Part shown: positions 32,639-40,983 of the stretch, piece after piece
Layout: each line of letters starts with the position of its first letter
Numbering within the stretch: position 1 is the first letter of the stretch
NCBI RefSeq assembly: GCF_000613185.1
Contig: NZ_CCBB010000003.1
Coordinates: 1,364,001-1,428,000 of the forward strand
Reading direction: 5' to 3'
Length of the DNA: 64,000 nt
Source: Mycolicibacterium cosmeticum
Lineage (GTDB): Bacteria; Actinomycetota; Actinomycetes; Mycobacteriales; Mycobacteriaceae
The notes under the pieces: generated by a model
What the model saw: only the letters and a program-made list of their open reading frames with translations
Database searches by the model: none
What the model was told of the DNA's origin: nothing
Translations under genes and position numbers: made by a program

Positions 32639-35292
32639 TCACTGTGTGGCTAGCCGGGCTGCTGCGCCGCCAACCGACCCGGCTGCTCGGTGCGGCCGCC
32701 GGCGTCGCGGTCGCCGTCGCGCTGATCGCCACCCTGGGCTCGTTTCTGGCCACCTCACAGGCCACCATGACCGAGCGCGCCGTGCGCAGCGTCGCCGTGG
32801 ACTGGCAAGTCCAACTCACCCCGAACGCCGACACCGCCGCGGCCAGCCACCTGATCACCTCCACGGCCGGTGTCGCGGCCAGCGCCCCGGTCGGCTTCGC
32901 CCACACCACCGGCGTGTCGGCCACCGTCGGCGGCAGCACCCAACAGACCGGTCCCGGTGTCGTGCTCGGGATCCCCGACACCTACCGGCAGCTGTTCCCC
33001 GGCGAGATCCGCACGCTGGCCGGCGCCGACACCGGAGTGCTGCTGGCCCAGCAGACCGCGGCCAACCTGCACGCCGCCCCTGGCGACAAGATCACCATCG
33101 GGCGCGCAGGGCTGCCCGCGGCGGAGGTGCGCGTCGCCGGCATCGTCGAACTGCCCCAAGCCAATTCACTGTTCCAAACCGTCGGGGCCCCACCGGCCGC
33201 ACAACCGACGGCACCACCGGACAACGTCGTCCTGCTGCCCGAACCCCAGTGGCACACCCTGTTCGACCCGCTGGCCGGGCCGCGCCCGGATCTGGTGTCC
33301 ACTCAGATCCACTTGCGACGCACCCAGGACCTGCCCGCCGATCCCGCCGCCGCCTACACGACGGTGCGCGGCGCGGCGCGCAACCTGGAAGCCCGCAGCG
33401 CCGGCTCCGTGCTCGTCGGCGACAATCTGGGGGCGGCGCTGGACGCCGCCCGTAGTGACGCCGCCTACGCCCGCGTGCTGTTCCTGTTCCTCGGGCTGCC
33501 CGGCGCCGTGCTGGCCGCCCTGCTCACCGCCACCGTGACCTCCGCCGCCGCCGGGCCGCGCCGCGCCGAGCAGGCGCTGCTGCGCGCCCGCGGCGCCACC
33601 ACTCGCCAACTGCTCGTGTTGGCTGCCGCCGAGACGGCGAGCATCGGAGCGCTCGGCGCGCTCGCCGGGCTGGGCGGCGCGGCGGTGGTCAACACCCTGG
33701 CCTTCGGGTCGCCCCGATTCGGAACCACGATCGCCGCCGCGCTGGGCTGGCCCGCGGTCGCCGCGGCTGCCGGGATCGCCGTGGCGGCCGCGACGGTGCT
33801 GTTGCCGGCCTGGCGTGACCTGCGCGGGCGCACCGTTGCCGACGGTCGCGGCCGCATCGGTGCGCTGACCCTGCCGATCTGGGCGCGCCTCGGTGTCGAC
33901 GCCGTCTTCCTGGCCGGTGCGGCGCTGGTGTTCTACGCCACCACCGGCCGCGGCTACCAACTGGTGCTGGCCCCCGAAGGGGTGCCCGCGATCTCGGTGT
34001 CCTACTGGGCCTTCGCCGGACCGGCGCTGCTGTGGATCGGTGCGGGGCTGCTGAGTTGGCGGCTGGCCGATCTGCTGCTCGGGCGCGGCCGCCCACTGAT
34101 CGCGGCCGCGCTGCGCCCGGTCACCGGCGAACTGGCGGGCACCATCGCCGCCGGCCTGTCGCGGGCACGCCGACCCCTGGTGCGCGGCATCGTCATGCTT
34201 GCCCTGGCCGTCGCGTTCGCCACGTCCACCGCGACGTTCAACGCCACCTACCGCCAGCAGGCCGAAGTCGACGCCCAGCTGACCAACGGCGCCGACGTCA
34301 CCGTCACCGCCCCCACCCCGCTTCCGGCCGCGGTCACCGATCAGCTCACCGCCGTTCCGGGGGTGCGTGCGGTCGAACCGATGGCCCACCGATTCGCCTA
34401 CATCGGCAACGACCTGCAGGACCTCTACGGGATACAACCGGACACCATCACCCGCGCCACCGCGCTCCAGGACGCCTACTTCCCGCAATCGGGCGCCGCC
34501 GCGGCGATGCGGACCCTGGCCAGGACCCCGGATGCGGTTCTGCTGTCAGCCGAGACGGTGCACGACTTCCAACTGCAGCCCGGCGACCCGGTGACCCTAC
34601 GCCTCGTCGACGCTTCCACCTCCCAACCCCGCCCGGTCACCTTCCGTTACGCCGGTGTGGTCACCGAGTTCCCCACCGCCCCCAAGGACAGCTTCCTGGT
34701 CGCCAACGCCGACTACCTGGCCGCCCACACCGGCACGCCGGCACCCAACGTGTTCCTCGTCGACACCGGCGGCCACGACACCACCGCCGTCGCCGCACGC
34801 ATCCGCGCCATCACGGGAGCCTCGGCGACGGTGACCGACATCGCCACGGTGCGCGCCGACGTCGGATCCAGTCTGACCGCGGTGGACCTGGCCGGCCTGA
34901 CGCGCGTCGAACTGTCCTTTGCGCTGGTGCTGGCCGTCGGCGCGGGCGCGCTCGTGGTGGGCCTCGGGCTAGCCGAGCGCAGACGCGTGTTCGCCCTGAT
35001 GTCGGCGCTGGGCGCCCGATCCCGCCACCTGCGCGCCCTGGTGTTCAGCGACACCGCCATCGTGACCGGCGCCGGGATCCTCACCGGCGGGGCGCTGGGG
35101 GCGGTGCTGTCGATGATGCTGGTCAAGGTGCTGTCCGGGGTGTTCGACCCGCCGCCGGACACCGTCGCCGTCCCCTGGCCCTACCTCGGGGCGACCGCGC
35201 TGGTGACCGTGGGCACGCTCGGCGCTGTCAGCGCGTGCGCGGTTCTGCTGTTCACCCGGCGCCCGGCACGCACCCTCATCCGCGACCAGTGA
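32635..35292 (+). CDS. FtsX/LolC-type ABC permease with two FtsX units
   Basis: The protein is 885 aa from ATG 32635, overlapping ATPase 2 by 4 bp. It has a first helix near 12-36 and a large extracytoplasmic domain (about 40-280). Clusters of helices lie near 281-390 and 420-540, then a second outer domain (about 545-755), then three C-terminal helices (about 760-870) carrying the FtsX motif region LGLAERRRVFALMSALGARSRHLRALV. This duplicated architecture matches actinobacterial FtsX-like permeases. With the lipoprotein and two ATPases it forms a complete export or envelope-remodelling machine. Confidence 0.88.
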   Translation: MITVWLAGLLRRQPTRLLGAAAGVAVAVALIATLGSFLATSQATMTERAVRSVAVDWQVQLTPNADTAAASHLITSTAGVAASAPVGFAHTTGVSATVGGSTQQTGPGVVLGIPDTYRQLFPGEIRTLAGADTGVLLAQQTAANLHAAPGDKITIGRAGLPAAEVRVAGIVELPQANSLFQTVGAPPAAQPTAPPDNVVLLPEPQWHTLFDPLAGPRPDLVSTQIHLRRTQDLPADPAAAYTTVRGAARNLEARSAGSVLVGDNLGAALDAARSDAAYARVLFLFLGLPGAVLAALLTATVTSAAAGPRRAEQALLRARGATTRQLLVLAAAETASIGALGALAGLGGAAVVNTLAFGSPRFGTTIAAALGWPAVAAAAGIAVAAATVLLPAWRDLRGRTVADGRGRIGALTLPIWARLGVDAVFLAGAALVFYATTGRGYQLVLAPEGVPAISVSYWAFAGPALLWIGAGLLSWRLADLLLGRGRPLIAAALRPVTGELAGTIAAGLSRARRPLVRGIVMLALAVAFATSTATFNATYRQQAEVDAQLTNGADVTVTAPTPLPAAVTDQLTAVPGVRAVEPMAHRFAYIGNDLQDLYGIQPDTITRATALQDAYFPQSGAAAAMRTLARTPDAVLLSAETVHDFQLQPGDPVTLRLVDASTSQPRPVTFRYAGVVTEFPTAPKDSFLVANADYLAAHTGTPAPNVFLVDTGGHDTTAVAARIRAITGASATVTDIATVRADVGSSLTAVDLAGLTRVELSFALVLAVGAGALVVGLGLAERRRVFALMSALGARSRHLRALVFSDTAIVTGAGILTGGALGAVLSMMLVKVLSGVFDPPPDTVAVPWPYLGATALVTVGTLGAVSACAVLLFTRRPARTLIRDQ

Positions 35293-35339
35293 GCCTCACA
35301 CCCGCCCCGCACGCATCGCCGGTCTCTCCGACCTGGCGG

Positions 35340-35372
35340 TTCAGCGGATCCTCAGCGGCAGCCCACGACCCT
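35340..35372 (+). promoter_or_regulatory. TCAGC-box promoter of the PAP2 phosphatase gene
   Basis: TTCAGCGGATCCTCAGCG has half-sites at 35341 and 35352 (11 bp). It is followed by 10 nt and GACCCT (35367-35372). ATG 35379 is 23 bp after the box, consistent with a leaderless transcript. Confidence 0.75.
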
Positions 35373-35378
35373 GCGACC

Positions 35379-36077
35379 ATGACTCCCCTCACCGTGCGCG
35401 GGCGGCCCACCCGCGCTGTGCTGCTCGCCGGGATGCTGCTGGCGCTGTTCGCCGGGCTGGGCCTGGTGGCCCATCAGGCGCGGTCGGGCACCGCCCTGGA
35501 TCACACCGTGCTGAACACGATGCTCACCCACCGCAGCCCCACCCTGACGACATGGGCGCTGATCATCACCACCGTGTTCAGTCCCGTGGGCACCGGCGTG
35601 CTCGCCGTGCTCGCCGGGGCGGTGGTGTGGTGGCGCAGCGGGTCGCCGCGCCCGGCGCTGGTGATGGTGGGCGCCCTGGCCGGTGCCGGTGCGGCCAGCA
35701 CCCTGACCAAACTCATCGTCGGTGCGCACCGCCCGCCGGCTGCGGTGCAACTGATCGCCGAGACCGATGGATCGTTTCCGTCCGGCCACGTCACCGGAAC
35801 CCTTGCGCTGCTCGGGACGCTGGCCGTCGTCGCCGGCCACCGGAGCGGCCGCACCACACGGGCGGTGATGGAGGCGGTGGCCGCTCTGGCCGCGGTCGCG
35901 GTCGGCTTCACCCGCCTGTATCTCGGAGTGCACTGGGTCAGTGACGTGGTGGGCGGGCTGCTGCTCGGCGCGGCGGCCGTGGTGCTCGCCCACCTCGCCG
36001 TCCAGCGCGTGATGGACCCGGTGGGCGCCGCCGGGACATCGGCGACTCAGACTGCCGTGCCCACCAACGCCAGCTGA
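35379..36077 (+). CDS. PAP2-family membrane phosphatase
   Basis: The protein is 232 aa from ATG 35379; a longer in-frame opening through the ABC permease region is not real. Six helices are predicted. The phosphatase triad is complete: KLIVGAHRPP (motif 1), FPSGHVTG (motif 2) and TRLYLGVHWVSDVVGG (motif 3). The likely reaction is hydrolysis of a lipid (pyro)phosphate such as undecaprenyl-PP or phosphatidic acid at the outer membrane face. It shares the TCAGC-box promoter class and starts 87 bp after the ABC permease gene. Confidence 0.85.
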   Translation: MTPLTVRGRPTRAVLLAGMLLALFAGLGLVAHQARSGTALDHTVLNTMLTHRSPTLTTWALIITTVFSPVGTGVLAVLAGAVVWWRSGSPRPALVMVGALAGAGAASTLTKLIVGAHRPPAAVQLIAETDGSFPSGHVTGTLALLGTLAVVAGHRSGRTTRAVMEAVAALAAVAVGFTRLYLGVHWVSDVVGGLLLGAAAVVLAHLAVQRVMDPVGAAGTSATQTAVPTNAS

Positions 36078-36095
36078 GGATCGGAAAGGAGACCC

Positions 36096-36881
36096 ATGGG
36101 CTCGTGGGGATTGTTCGTGGCGGTGTTCCTGGCCTGCGCCGTGGAAGCCGTCGAGGCGTTGACCATCGTGCTGGCCGCCGGCTTGTCCCGCGGATGGCGC
36201 TCGGCCGGCACCGGGCTACTGTCCGGGCTGCTGGTGCTGGCGGTGCTGATCACCGCCCTCGGCCCTGCGGTCACGGCGATCCCGATCGGCATCCTGCGGC
36301 TGATCGTGGGTGCGCTGCTGCTGGTGTTCGGGCTGCAATGGCTGCGCAAGGCGATCCTGCGCGCCGGCGGGCACAAACCGCGCCACGACGAGGCCGCGGC
36401 GTTCGCCGCCACCATGGCCGCCGCAACGCAGCACGCACCCGCGCGGCGCGGCTGGCACATCGACGGGTACGGCGTCACGTTGGCGTTCAAGGGGGTGGTC
36501 CTAGAGGGCCTGGAAGTGGTGTTCATCGCGCTCAGCATCGGCAGCAACCAACACAACGTGACCTTGGCCGCCGCTGCGGCGGCCGCCGCGGTACTGGTCG
36601 TGGCCGTTGCCGGACTGGTGGCCCGCGCACCGCTGACGCGGGTGCCGGAGAACACGATGAAGTTCGCCGTCGGGGTGATGCTCACCGCCTTCGGCATGTA
36701 CTGGGCCGCCGAGGGCGCCGGCGCGCACTGGCCCGGATCCGACTTCGCCCTGCTGGTCCTGATCCCCGCCGTCGGTGTCTACGCCCTGGTGCTGGTCGCG
36801 CTGATCCGGCGCCGAGCACCCGGACGTGGCCCCGCGGTCGACACCACCACTGCGCCGACCGCCGCCAGGACCGAGCCGTGA
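36096..36881 (+). CDS. COG4280-family membrane protein
   Basis: The protein is 261 aa, with GGAAAGGAG before ATG 36096. About six to seven helices are present. Two similar halves carry acidic motifs AVEAVEALTIVLAAGLS and VLEGLEVVFIALSIG, reminiscent of the REGxE motifs in FTR1-type metal permeases and LysE/GDT1-like carriers. It contains a His-bearing cytosolic loop. A metal or cation transport role is conceivable but not shown. It is coupled to the next small gene (GTGA overlap). Confidence 0.7.
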   Translation: MGSWGLFVAVFLACAVEAVEALTIVLAAGLSRGWRSAGTGLLSGLLVLAVLITALGPAVTAIPIGILRLIVGALLLVFGLQWLRKAILRAGGHKPRHDEAAAFAATMAAATQHAPARRGWHIDGYGVTLAFKGVVLEGLEVVFIALSIGSNQHNVTLAAAAAAAAVLVVAVAGLVARAPLTRVPENTMKFAVGVMLTAFGMYWAAEGAGAHWPGSDFALLVLIPAVGVYALVLVALIRRRAPGRGPAVDTTTAPTAARTEP

Positions 36882-37096
36882 TCGGGCGGCTACGCACCAT
36901 CGGCGCCTTCTGGTACGGATTCGCCATCGGCGACGACTGGCGCGTCGCGGTCGGCGTCGTCGCGGCGCTGGCACTGACCGCGGCGCTCAGCCGCACCACC
37001 CACGCGCCGGCCTGGCCGTTGATCGTGATCGCCGTCACCGCGCTGCTGGCGGCCAGCGTCTACCGCGCCGCCCGAGACCGGTTAACCCACCGATAG
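36878..37096 (+). CDS. Small two-helix membrane protein (72 aa)
   Basis: GTG 36878 overlaps the stop of the COG4280 gene (GTGA), indicating translational coupling. The peptide (IGRLRTIGAFWYGFAIGDDWRVAVGVVAALALTAALS...) has two hydrophobic helices (about 24-38, 47-60) and a basic tail. It is likely an accessory subunit of the COG4280 protein. No family known to me. Confidence 0.65.
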   Translation: MIGRLRTIGAFWYGFAIGDDWRVAVGVVAALALTAALSRTTHAPAWPLIVIAVTALLAASVYRAARDRLTHR

Positions 37097-37244
37097 GCAA
37101 CCCGCACCCAGGCGAATCGGACGAATGAACGCCGCGTGGTCGACGATGACGAACGATGGATGATCACGACGCCCGGCCGGCGCGCCCACGTCGGCAACAA
37201 GCGCCGGCCTCCCCACGAACCCTTCACCGTCAGGAGACACCACC
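37097..37244. other. Intergenic leader before the histidine kinase unit
   Basis: These 148 bp have no TCAGC box and no clear hairpin. They presumably hold the kinase promoter. The kinase open frame extends back to 37,136 but lacks a ribosome site there. Confidence 0.4.
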
Positions 37245-37292
37245 GTGCCGTCACCCGTCGTATCGCCGCCGCACAGTGGCGGGCGAAGGTAA
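37245..37292 (+). CDS. Short upstream ORF translationally coupled to the histidine kinase (15 aa)
   Basis: GTG 37245 follows AGGAG (37232-37236) at good spacing and encodes MPSPVVSPPHSGGRR. Its TAA overlaps the kinase ATG as TAATG. The kinase itself has no good ribosome site, so it is probably translated by termination-reinitiation from this leader. Confidence 0.5.
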   Translation: MPSPVVSPPHSGGRR

Positions 37293-38704
37293 TGGCGGCC
37301 CGATCACAACCTCTGGTGGGAAGGCTGTCGCGCTGGTCGGTGCGGACCCGCTCGACCGTGGCGGCGGCCGTCGTGGTGACTCTGGGCATCGGTGTCGCAT
37401 CGGCGGCGATGTTGATCGTGCTCTACCAGACCTTGCAGGGGTCGACTCAGGCCGCCGCGACGCTTCGCGCCGGGCAACTCGTCGAGCAGTTGCGCACCGA
37501 CGGCCCCGCCGAACTGGATCCGGGACTACTGGGCACCGACGGTCAGATCGGCGTCATCCAAGTCCTCGACGACCGCGGGGTGCTACGCCTTGCGTCCGCC
37601 GGTGCCCCCAAGACACCGCTGGCGGAGATGATCGTGCCGGCCGGACAGATGGTGACCGTCGGACGCGTCCAGCTGCCCGCCGAGCGGGGTGACTACTGGG
37701 TGATCGCCCGTGGCGCTGCGACACCGGCCGGGCCGGTAACCGTGCTCGTCGGCGGTAACCGCGAACCCGTCGAAACGGTCGTCGGCACCGTCGGGTTGAT
37801 GTTGGCGATCAGCGGACCGCTGGTCGTGGCGCTGGTCGCGTGGGCCACCCACCTGTTGGTGGGCAGGGCGCTGGACCCGGTGGAGCGCATCCGCGCCCGC
37901 GTCGACACCATCTCCACCGAACAACTTGACGAACGGGTCCCGGTCCCGCCGTCCGGCGACGAGATCGCCCACCTCGCGCAGACGATGAACCGGATGCTGA
38001 CCCGCTTGCAGGCCGGGCACGCCGCGCAGCGCCGGTTCATCTCCGACGCCTCCCATGAGTTGCGCAGCCCCTTATCGGCGATCAGCACCGCCCTCGAGCT
38101 GGCCCACAACCGGCCCGAGATGCTCGACGCCGAACTCGTCGACGAGTCGTTGATCCCCGAAACGCGACGCATGCGCGACCTCGTCGACGATCTGCTGCTG
38201 CTGGCCCGCGCCGACGAACACCAACTGAGCGTGCGCGCCGATAACGTCGACCTCGATGACATCCTCAACGCCGAAACCACACGGCTGCAGGCAGATCCGA
38301 AGCTGAGCGTACAGGCGCGGATCGGCGCCGCGCGGGTCACCGGTGACCGCGGACAGCTCGCGCGCATGGTGCGCAACCTGGTCGACAACGCCGCCCGCCA
38401 CGCCCGCAGCACCGTCGAACTGCACTGCCAACGCCGAGGTGACACCGCGGTCATCGCCGTCGCCGACGACGGACCGGGAATCCCGCTCGACCAACGCGAG
38501 CGGGTCTTCGAACGCTTCGTGCGACTCGACGCCGCCCGCACCCGCGACGCCGGCGGCAGCGGACTCGGTTTGGCCATCGTCGCCGAGATCGTCGCCGCCC
38601 ACCGAGGCACCGTCGACATCAGCGAACGGGCCGGCGGCGGCGCCTGTGTCACCGTCACGCTGGCCGCCGACACCGACAGCTATGCGCCCGCCGACATCCG
38701 ATAA
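37292..38704 (+). CDS. Sensor histidine kinase
   Basis: The protein is 470 aa from ATG 37292 (TAATG coupling). Helix 1 is about 21-45, an extracytoplasmic sensor domain covers about 46-165, and helix 2 is about 166-190. A HAMP domain (GRALDPVERIRARVDTIS...) follows, then a dimerisation domain with phospho-acceptor His255 in FISDASHELRSPLSAI. The ATPase domain has N-box NLVDNAARHA, G1 VADDGPGIP and G2 GGSGLGLAIV. It is an EnvZ-type orthodox kinase, convergent with and overlapping (25 bp) the response regulator gene, which is an unusual layout for a cognate pair. Confidence 0.9.
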   Translation: MAARSQPLVGRLSRWSVRTRSTVAAAVVVTLGIGVASAAMLIVLYQTLQGSTQAAATLRAGQLVEQLRTDGPAELDPGLLGTDGQIGVIQVLDDRGVLRLASAGAPKTPLAEMIVPAGQMVTVGRVQLPAERGDYWVIARGAATPAGPVTVLVGGNREPVETVVGTVGLMLAISGPLVVALVAWATHLLVGRALDPVERIRARVDTISTEQLDERVPVPPSGDEIAHLAQTMNRMLTRLQAGHAAQRRFISDASHELRSPLSAISTALELAHNRPEMLDAELVDESLIPETRRMRDLVDDLLLLARADEHQLSVRADNVDLDDILNAETTRLQADPKLSVQARIGAARVTGDRGQLARMVRNLVDNAARHARSTVELHCQRRGDTAVIAVADDGPGIPLDQRERVFERFVRLDAARTRDAGGSGLGLAIVAEIVAAHRGTVDISERAGGGACVTVTLAADTDSYAPADIR

Positions 38705-39354
38705 CCGACCCCACGCACGGTGTGAATGGTTTGCGCGCCGAAGGGCACATCGAGTTTGCGGCGCAGATAGCCGACGTACACCTCGACGATATTGTCGTCA
38801 CCCTCGTAGTTCACATCCCACACCGACTGCAGGATCTCCTGCTTGGTCACCACCGTCCCGGCGTGGCGCATCAGGAACTCCAGCACCCCGTACTCCCGCG
38901 GCGTCAACTCCACCTCCACACCCGCACGGCTCACCCGATGACGTGCGGGATCCAATTCGACGTCATCGACGCGCAGCACCGGGGGGCGCACCGGCGCGCC
39001 GCGGCGCAGCAGCGCTCGTAGCCGTGCGATCAGCACCACGAACGAGAACGGCTTGATCAGATAGTCGTCGGCACCCAGGTCGAACGCGTCGGCCAGGTCG
39101 TACTCGCCGTCCTTGGCCGACAGCATCAACACCGGTGTCCACACCTGCGCCTTGCGCAACTCGCGCACGATGTCGTAGCCGCTCATCGAGGGCAGCATGA
39201 TGTCAAGGATCAGGACGTCGAAGCCGCCGCCGAGCGCCTCGTCGAATCCGACGCGCCCATCCCCGGCCACTTCCACCACGAATCCTTCGGCGACGAGGCC
39301 GCGGCGGATCAGTTCGGCCAGCCGCGGCTCGTCCTCGACGAGCAGAATGCGCAC
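38680..39354 (-). CDS. OmpR-family response regulator
   Basis: The protein is 224 aa. GTG 39354 is chosen because GGAGG is 5 nt upstream and the receiver domain begins there (MRILLVEDEPRLAE). The phospho-acceptor is Asp51 (LILDIMLPSMSG), the switch Thr/Ser region is VLMLSAKD, and the Lys is in DDYLIKPFS. The C-terminal winged helix (about 125-224) has LTPREYGVLEFLMRHAGTVVTKQEIL and VYVGYLRRKLD. OmpR-type regulators bind direct repeats about 11 bp apart, matching the TCAGC boxes in this element. That link is inferred. It lies downstream of the box-controlled small secreted protein gene on the same strand. Confidence 0.92.
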   Translation of the reverse strand: MRILLVEDEPRLAELIRRGLVAEGFVVEVAGDGRVGFDEALGGGFDVLILDIMLPSMSGYDIVRELRKAQVWTPVLMLSAKDGEYDLADAFDLGADDYLIKPFSFVVLIARLRALLRRGAPVRPPVLRVDDVELDPARHRVSRAGVEVELTPREYGVLEFLMRHAGTVVTKQEILQSVWDVNYEGDDNIVEVYVGYLRRKLDVPFGAQTIHTVRGVGYRMSAGA

Positions 39355-39470
39355 AGTGACCTCCAGCTGGTCGTCGACCGGTTGCTCCAGTACAGCAGAC
39401 CGCGGCCGGGCAGCGCCCCGGGTCGTCGCGGCCACGGCGTCACCGACGCTGAATCGGGCTGCGTCGGCGG

Positions 39471-39770
39471 TCAGCACCGCAGGTCCACGTACATCGTCTT
39501 GTGCACCGTGACAGGGCTCTGCACGCCGTGGATCTCCTTGCTCTTGCCTGTGAAGGTCTGGCCGGGACGCACCGCCGCGACCGAACAGGGTCCGGATTCG
39601 TTGCCCGACGTCCGGGTGACGACGACCTCATAGCCCTTGGCCTCCAACTGGTGGATGACGGCGTCGGGTGAGGTAGGGGCCGCGGCTGCGGCCGTAGCCG
39701 CGCCGGCCAACCCGACCGCGGCCCCGGCCAACGCCGCTGTGGTCATGGTGGTGATGACGAAACGCTTCAT
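39471..39770 (-). CDS. Small secreted protein with PASTA-like fold pattern (99 aa)
   Basis: The start is ATG 39770 with GAGAACGAAA upstream. The signal peptide (about 1-35) has a long Ala-rich h-region. The mature part (SPDAVIHQLEAKGYEVVVTRTSGNESGPCSVAAVRPGQTF...VDLRC) has the 'ai..L...Gy.V....' rhythm of PASTA domains and two cysteines likely to pair. Similar short exported proteins are common in mycobacteria; function unknown. A TCAGC-box promoter reads into it and possibly onward into the response regulator gene (117-bp gap). Confidence 0.75.
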   Translation of the reverse strand: MKRFVITTMTTAALAGAAVGLAGAATAAAAAPTSPDAVIHQLEAKGYEVVVTRTSGNESGPCSVAAVRPGQTFTGKSKEIHGVQSPVTVHKTMYVDLRC

Positions 39771-39808
39771 TTTCGTTCTCTTCTCTCGTCGTCGAGCGGA
39801 CACCCTTC

Positions 39809-39850
39809 ACCGTGCACCGGCACGACTGAAACGGCGCTGAGGTGCGCTGA
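39809..39850 (-). promoter_or_regulatory. TCAGC-box promoter (minus strand) of the small secreted protein gene
   Basis: Read on the minus strand, half-sites TCAGC, TCAGC and TCAGT are spaced 10 and 11 bp. The last is followed by exactly 10 nt and CACGGT (plus positions 39809-39814). It faces away from the plus-strand box at 39859-39900, so one intergenic region carries both. Confidence 0.7.
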
Positions 39851-39858
39851 ACCCGACC

Positions 39859-39900
39859 TCAGCGCCGTTCAGCCGGGTCTCAGCAGCCGCCCTCGACGCT
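39859..39900 (+). promoter_or_regulatory. TCAGC-box promoter of the second COG4705 gene
   Basis: Half-sites TCAGC at 39859, 39869 and 39880 are spaced 10 and 11 bp. Ten nt after the last is GACGCT (39895-39900). GTG 39908 is 24 bp after the box, again consistent with a leaderless transcript. Confidence 0.75.
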
Positions 39901-39907
39901 GTGCGCC

Positions 39908-40828
39908 GTGAGCACATCAGCCGAAGAACCGACCCCACAGCACAATTCACTCGCCGACACCGGTGCACGCGGCGCACCCGCACAGCCATCGCCTTCGCCA
40001 GTGCGCTGGGTGATGCGCAAACTGCCCCACGTCACCGCGCTGTTCTGGGCGCTCAAGATCGCCGCCACCACCCTGGGTGAGACCGGCGGTGACCTGCTGG
40101 CCCAGACCCTGCACGTCGGCTATCTCGTCAGCACCGCGATCTTCCTGGCCGCGTTCCTGGTCGCCGTGATCTGCCAGCTCAAGGCTGGCCGGTTCCACCC
40201 CGCTGTGTTCTGGACCGTGATCGCCCTGTCCAGCACCGCCGGCACCACCCTGTCGGACCTGATGAACCGCACCGGCGGCATCGGCTACACCGGCGGCGCT
40301 GCCATCCTCACCACCGGCCTGGCGGTCGTCTTCGTAATCTGGTGGCGCAGCGGGCAGACCCTCGACGTCGAGAACGTCGCAACGCTGCGCGGCGAACTGC
40401 TGTTCTGGGTAGCCATCCTGTTCTCCAACAGCCTGGGCACCTCCAGCGGCGACTTCCTCGCCGACAGCGTCGGACTCGGATTCCGCGACAGCGCAATCCT
40501 TCTCGGCATCGTGATGCTGGCACTACTTGCCGCACACTACTTCACCCGCATCAACGCCATGATCCTGTTCTGGATCGCCTTCATCCTGACCCGCCCCCTG
40601 GGCGCCACCCTCGGCGACTTTCTCAGCAAGCCCCGCGACCACGGCGGATTGCAATGGGGCACCATGTGGACCTCAGCGGCGCTGCTGGCGGTACTGATCG
40701 GTCTGATCGTCTACCAGATCGTTCACATCCGGCGCCACCCGCTGACGCCGCTACCCGAACCCGTTCACCGCCGCACCGGGGAACCCCAGCAACCCAATGG
40801 CGACCTCATCACCATCGGTGCACGATGA
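39908..40828 (+). CDS. COG4705-family membrane protein, paralog of the 26,914 gene
   Basis: The protein is 306 aa from GTG 39908. A disordered head (about 1-35) precedes eight helices with the same repeated blocks as its paralog: LKIAATTLGETGGDLLAQTL, LRGELLFWVAILFSNSLGTSSGDFLAD and FILTRPLGATLGDFLSKP. The tail HIRRHPLTPLPEPVHRRTGE is cytosolic; the large helical tail of the paralog is missing. The 3' end of this gene is repeated in degenerate form at 50,084-50,194, on the far side of the sulfur module. It is controlled by a TCAGC box. Confidence 0.78.
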   Translation: MSTSAEEPTPQHNSLADTGARGAPAQPSPSPVRWVMRKLPHVTALFWALKIAATTLGETGGDLLAQTLHVGYLVSTAIFLAAFLVAVICQLKAGRFHPAVFWTVIALSSTAGTTLSDLMNRTGGIGYTGGAAILTTGLAVVFVIWWRSGQTLDVENVATLRGELLFWVAILFSNSLGTSSGDFLADSVGLGFRDSAILLGIVMLALLAAHYFTRINAMILFWIAFILTRPLGATLGDFLSKPRDHGGLQWGTMWTSAALLAVLIGLIVYQIVHIRRHPLTPLPEPVHRRTGEPQQPNGDLITIGAR

Positions 40829-40843
40829 CCGGGTGTTGGCAGG
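40731..40843 (+). repeat. Direct repeat copy 1: 3' end of the second COG4705 gene
   Basis: Starting GGCGCCACCCGCTGAC and ending just past the stop codon, this ~113-bp stretch recurs at 50,084-50,194 in the same orientation. The copies have scattered substitutions and small indels. The two copies flank the sulfur gene module. Confidence 0.85.
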
Positions 40844-40983
40844 CGCCACGCACCACCGGTCGGCGATGCCTTCGAGAAAGGTGCCGTGATGACGACTGAA
40901 GGAACGATCATGTCGGAGCGCTTGTCCCACATGGGATGTCCTTCCGATCGGCGTCGGCAGTCACTCGGGTGTACCCGCCGCGT
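40844..40983. other. Short intergenic region after the repeat
   Basis: These 140 bp lie between the repeat and the stop of the minus-strand TauE gene. No convincing gene or hairpin is seen; a small ATG-started frame here continues antisense to tauE and is not credible. Confidence 0.4.

Noticed and set aside
33166..34488. 440-codon minus-strand frame inside the ABC permease gene
   Set aside because: Its translation is Gly/Arg/Gln-rich shadow sequence; the plus-strand permease has coherent helices and motifs.
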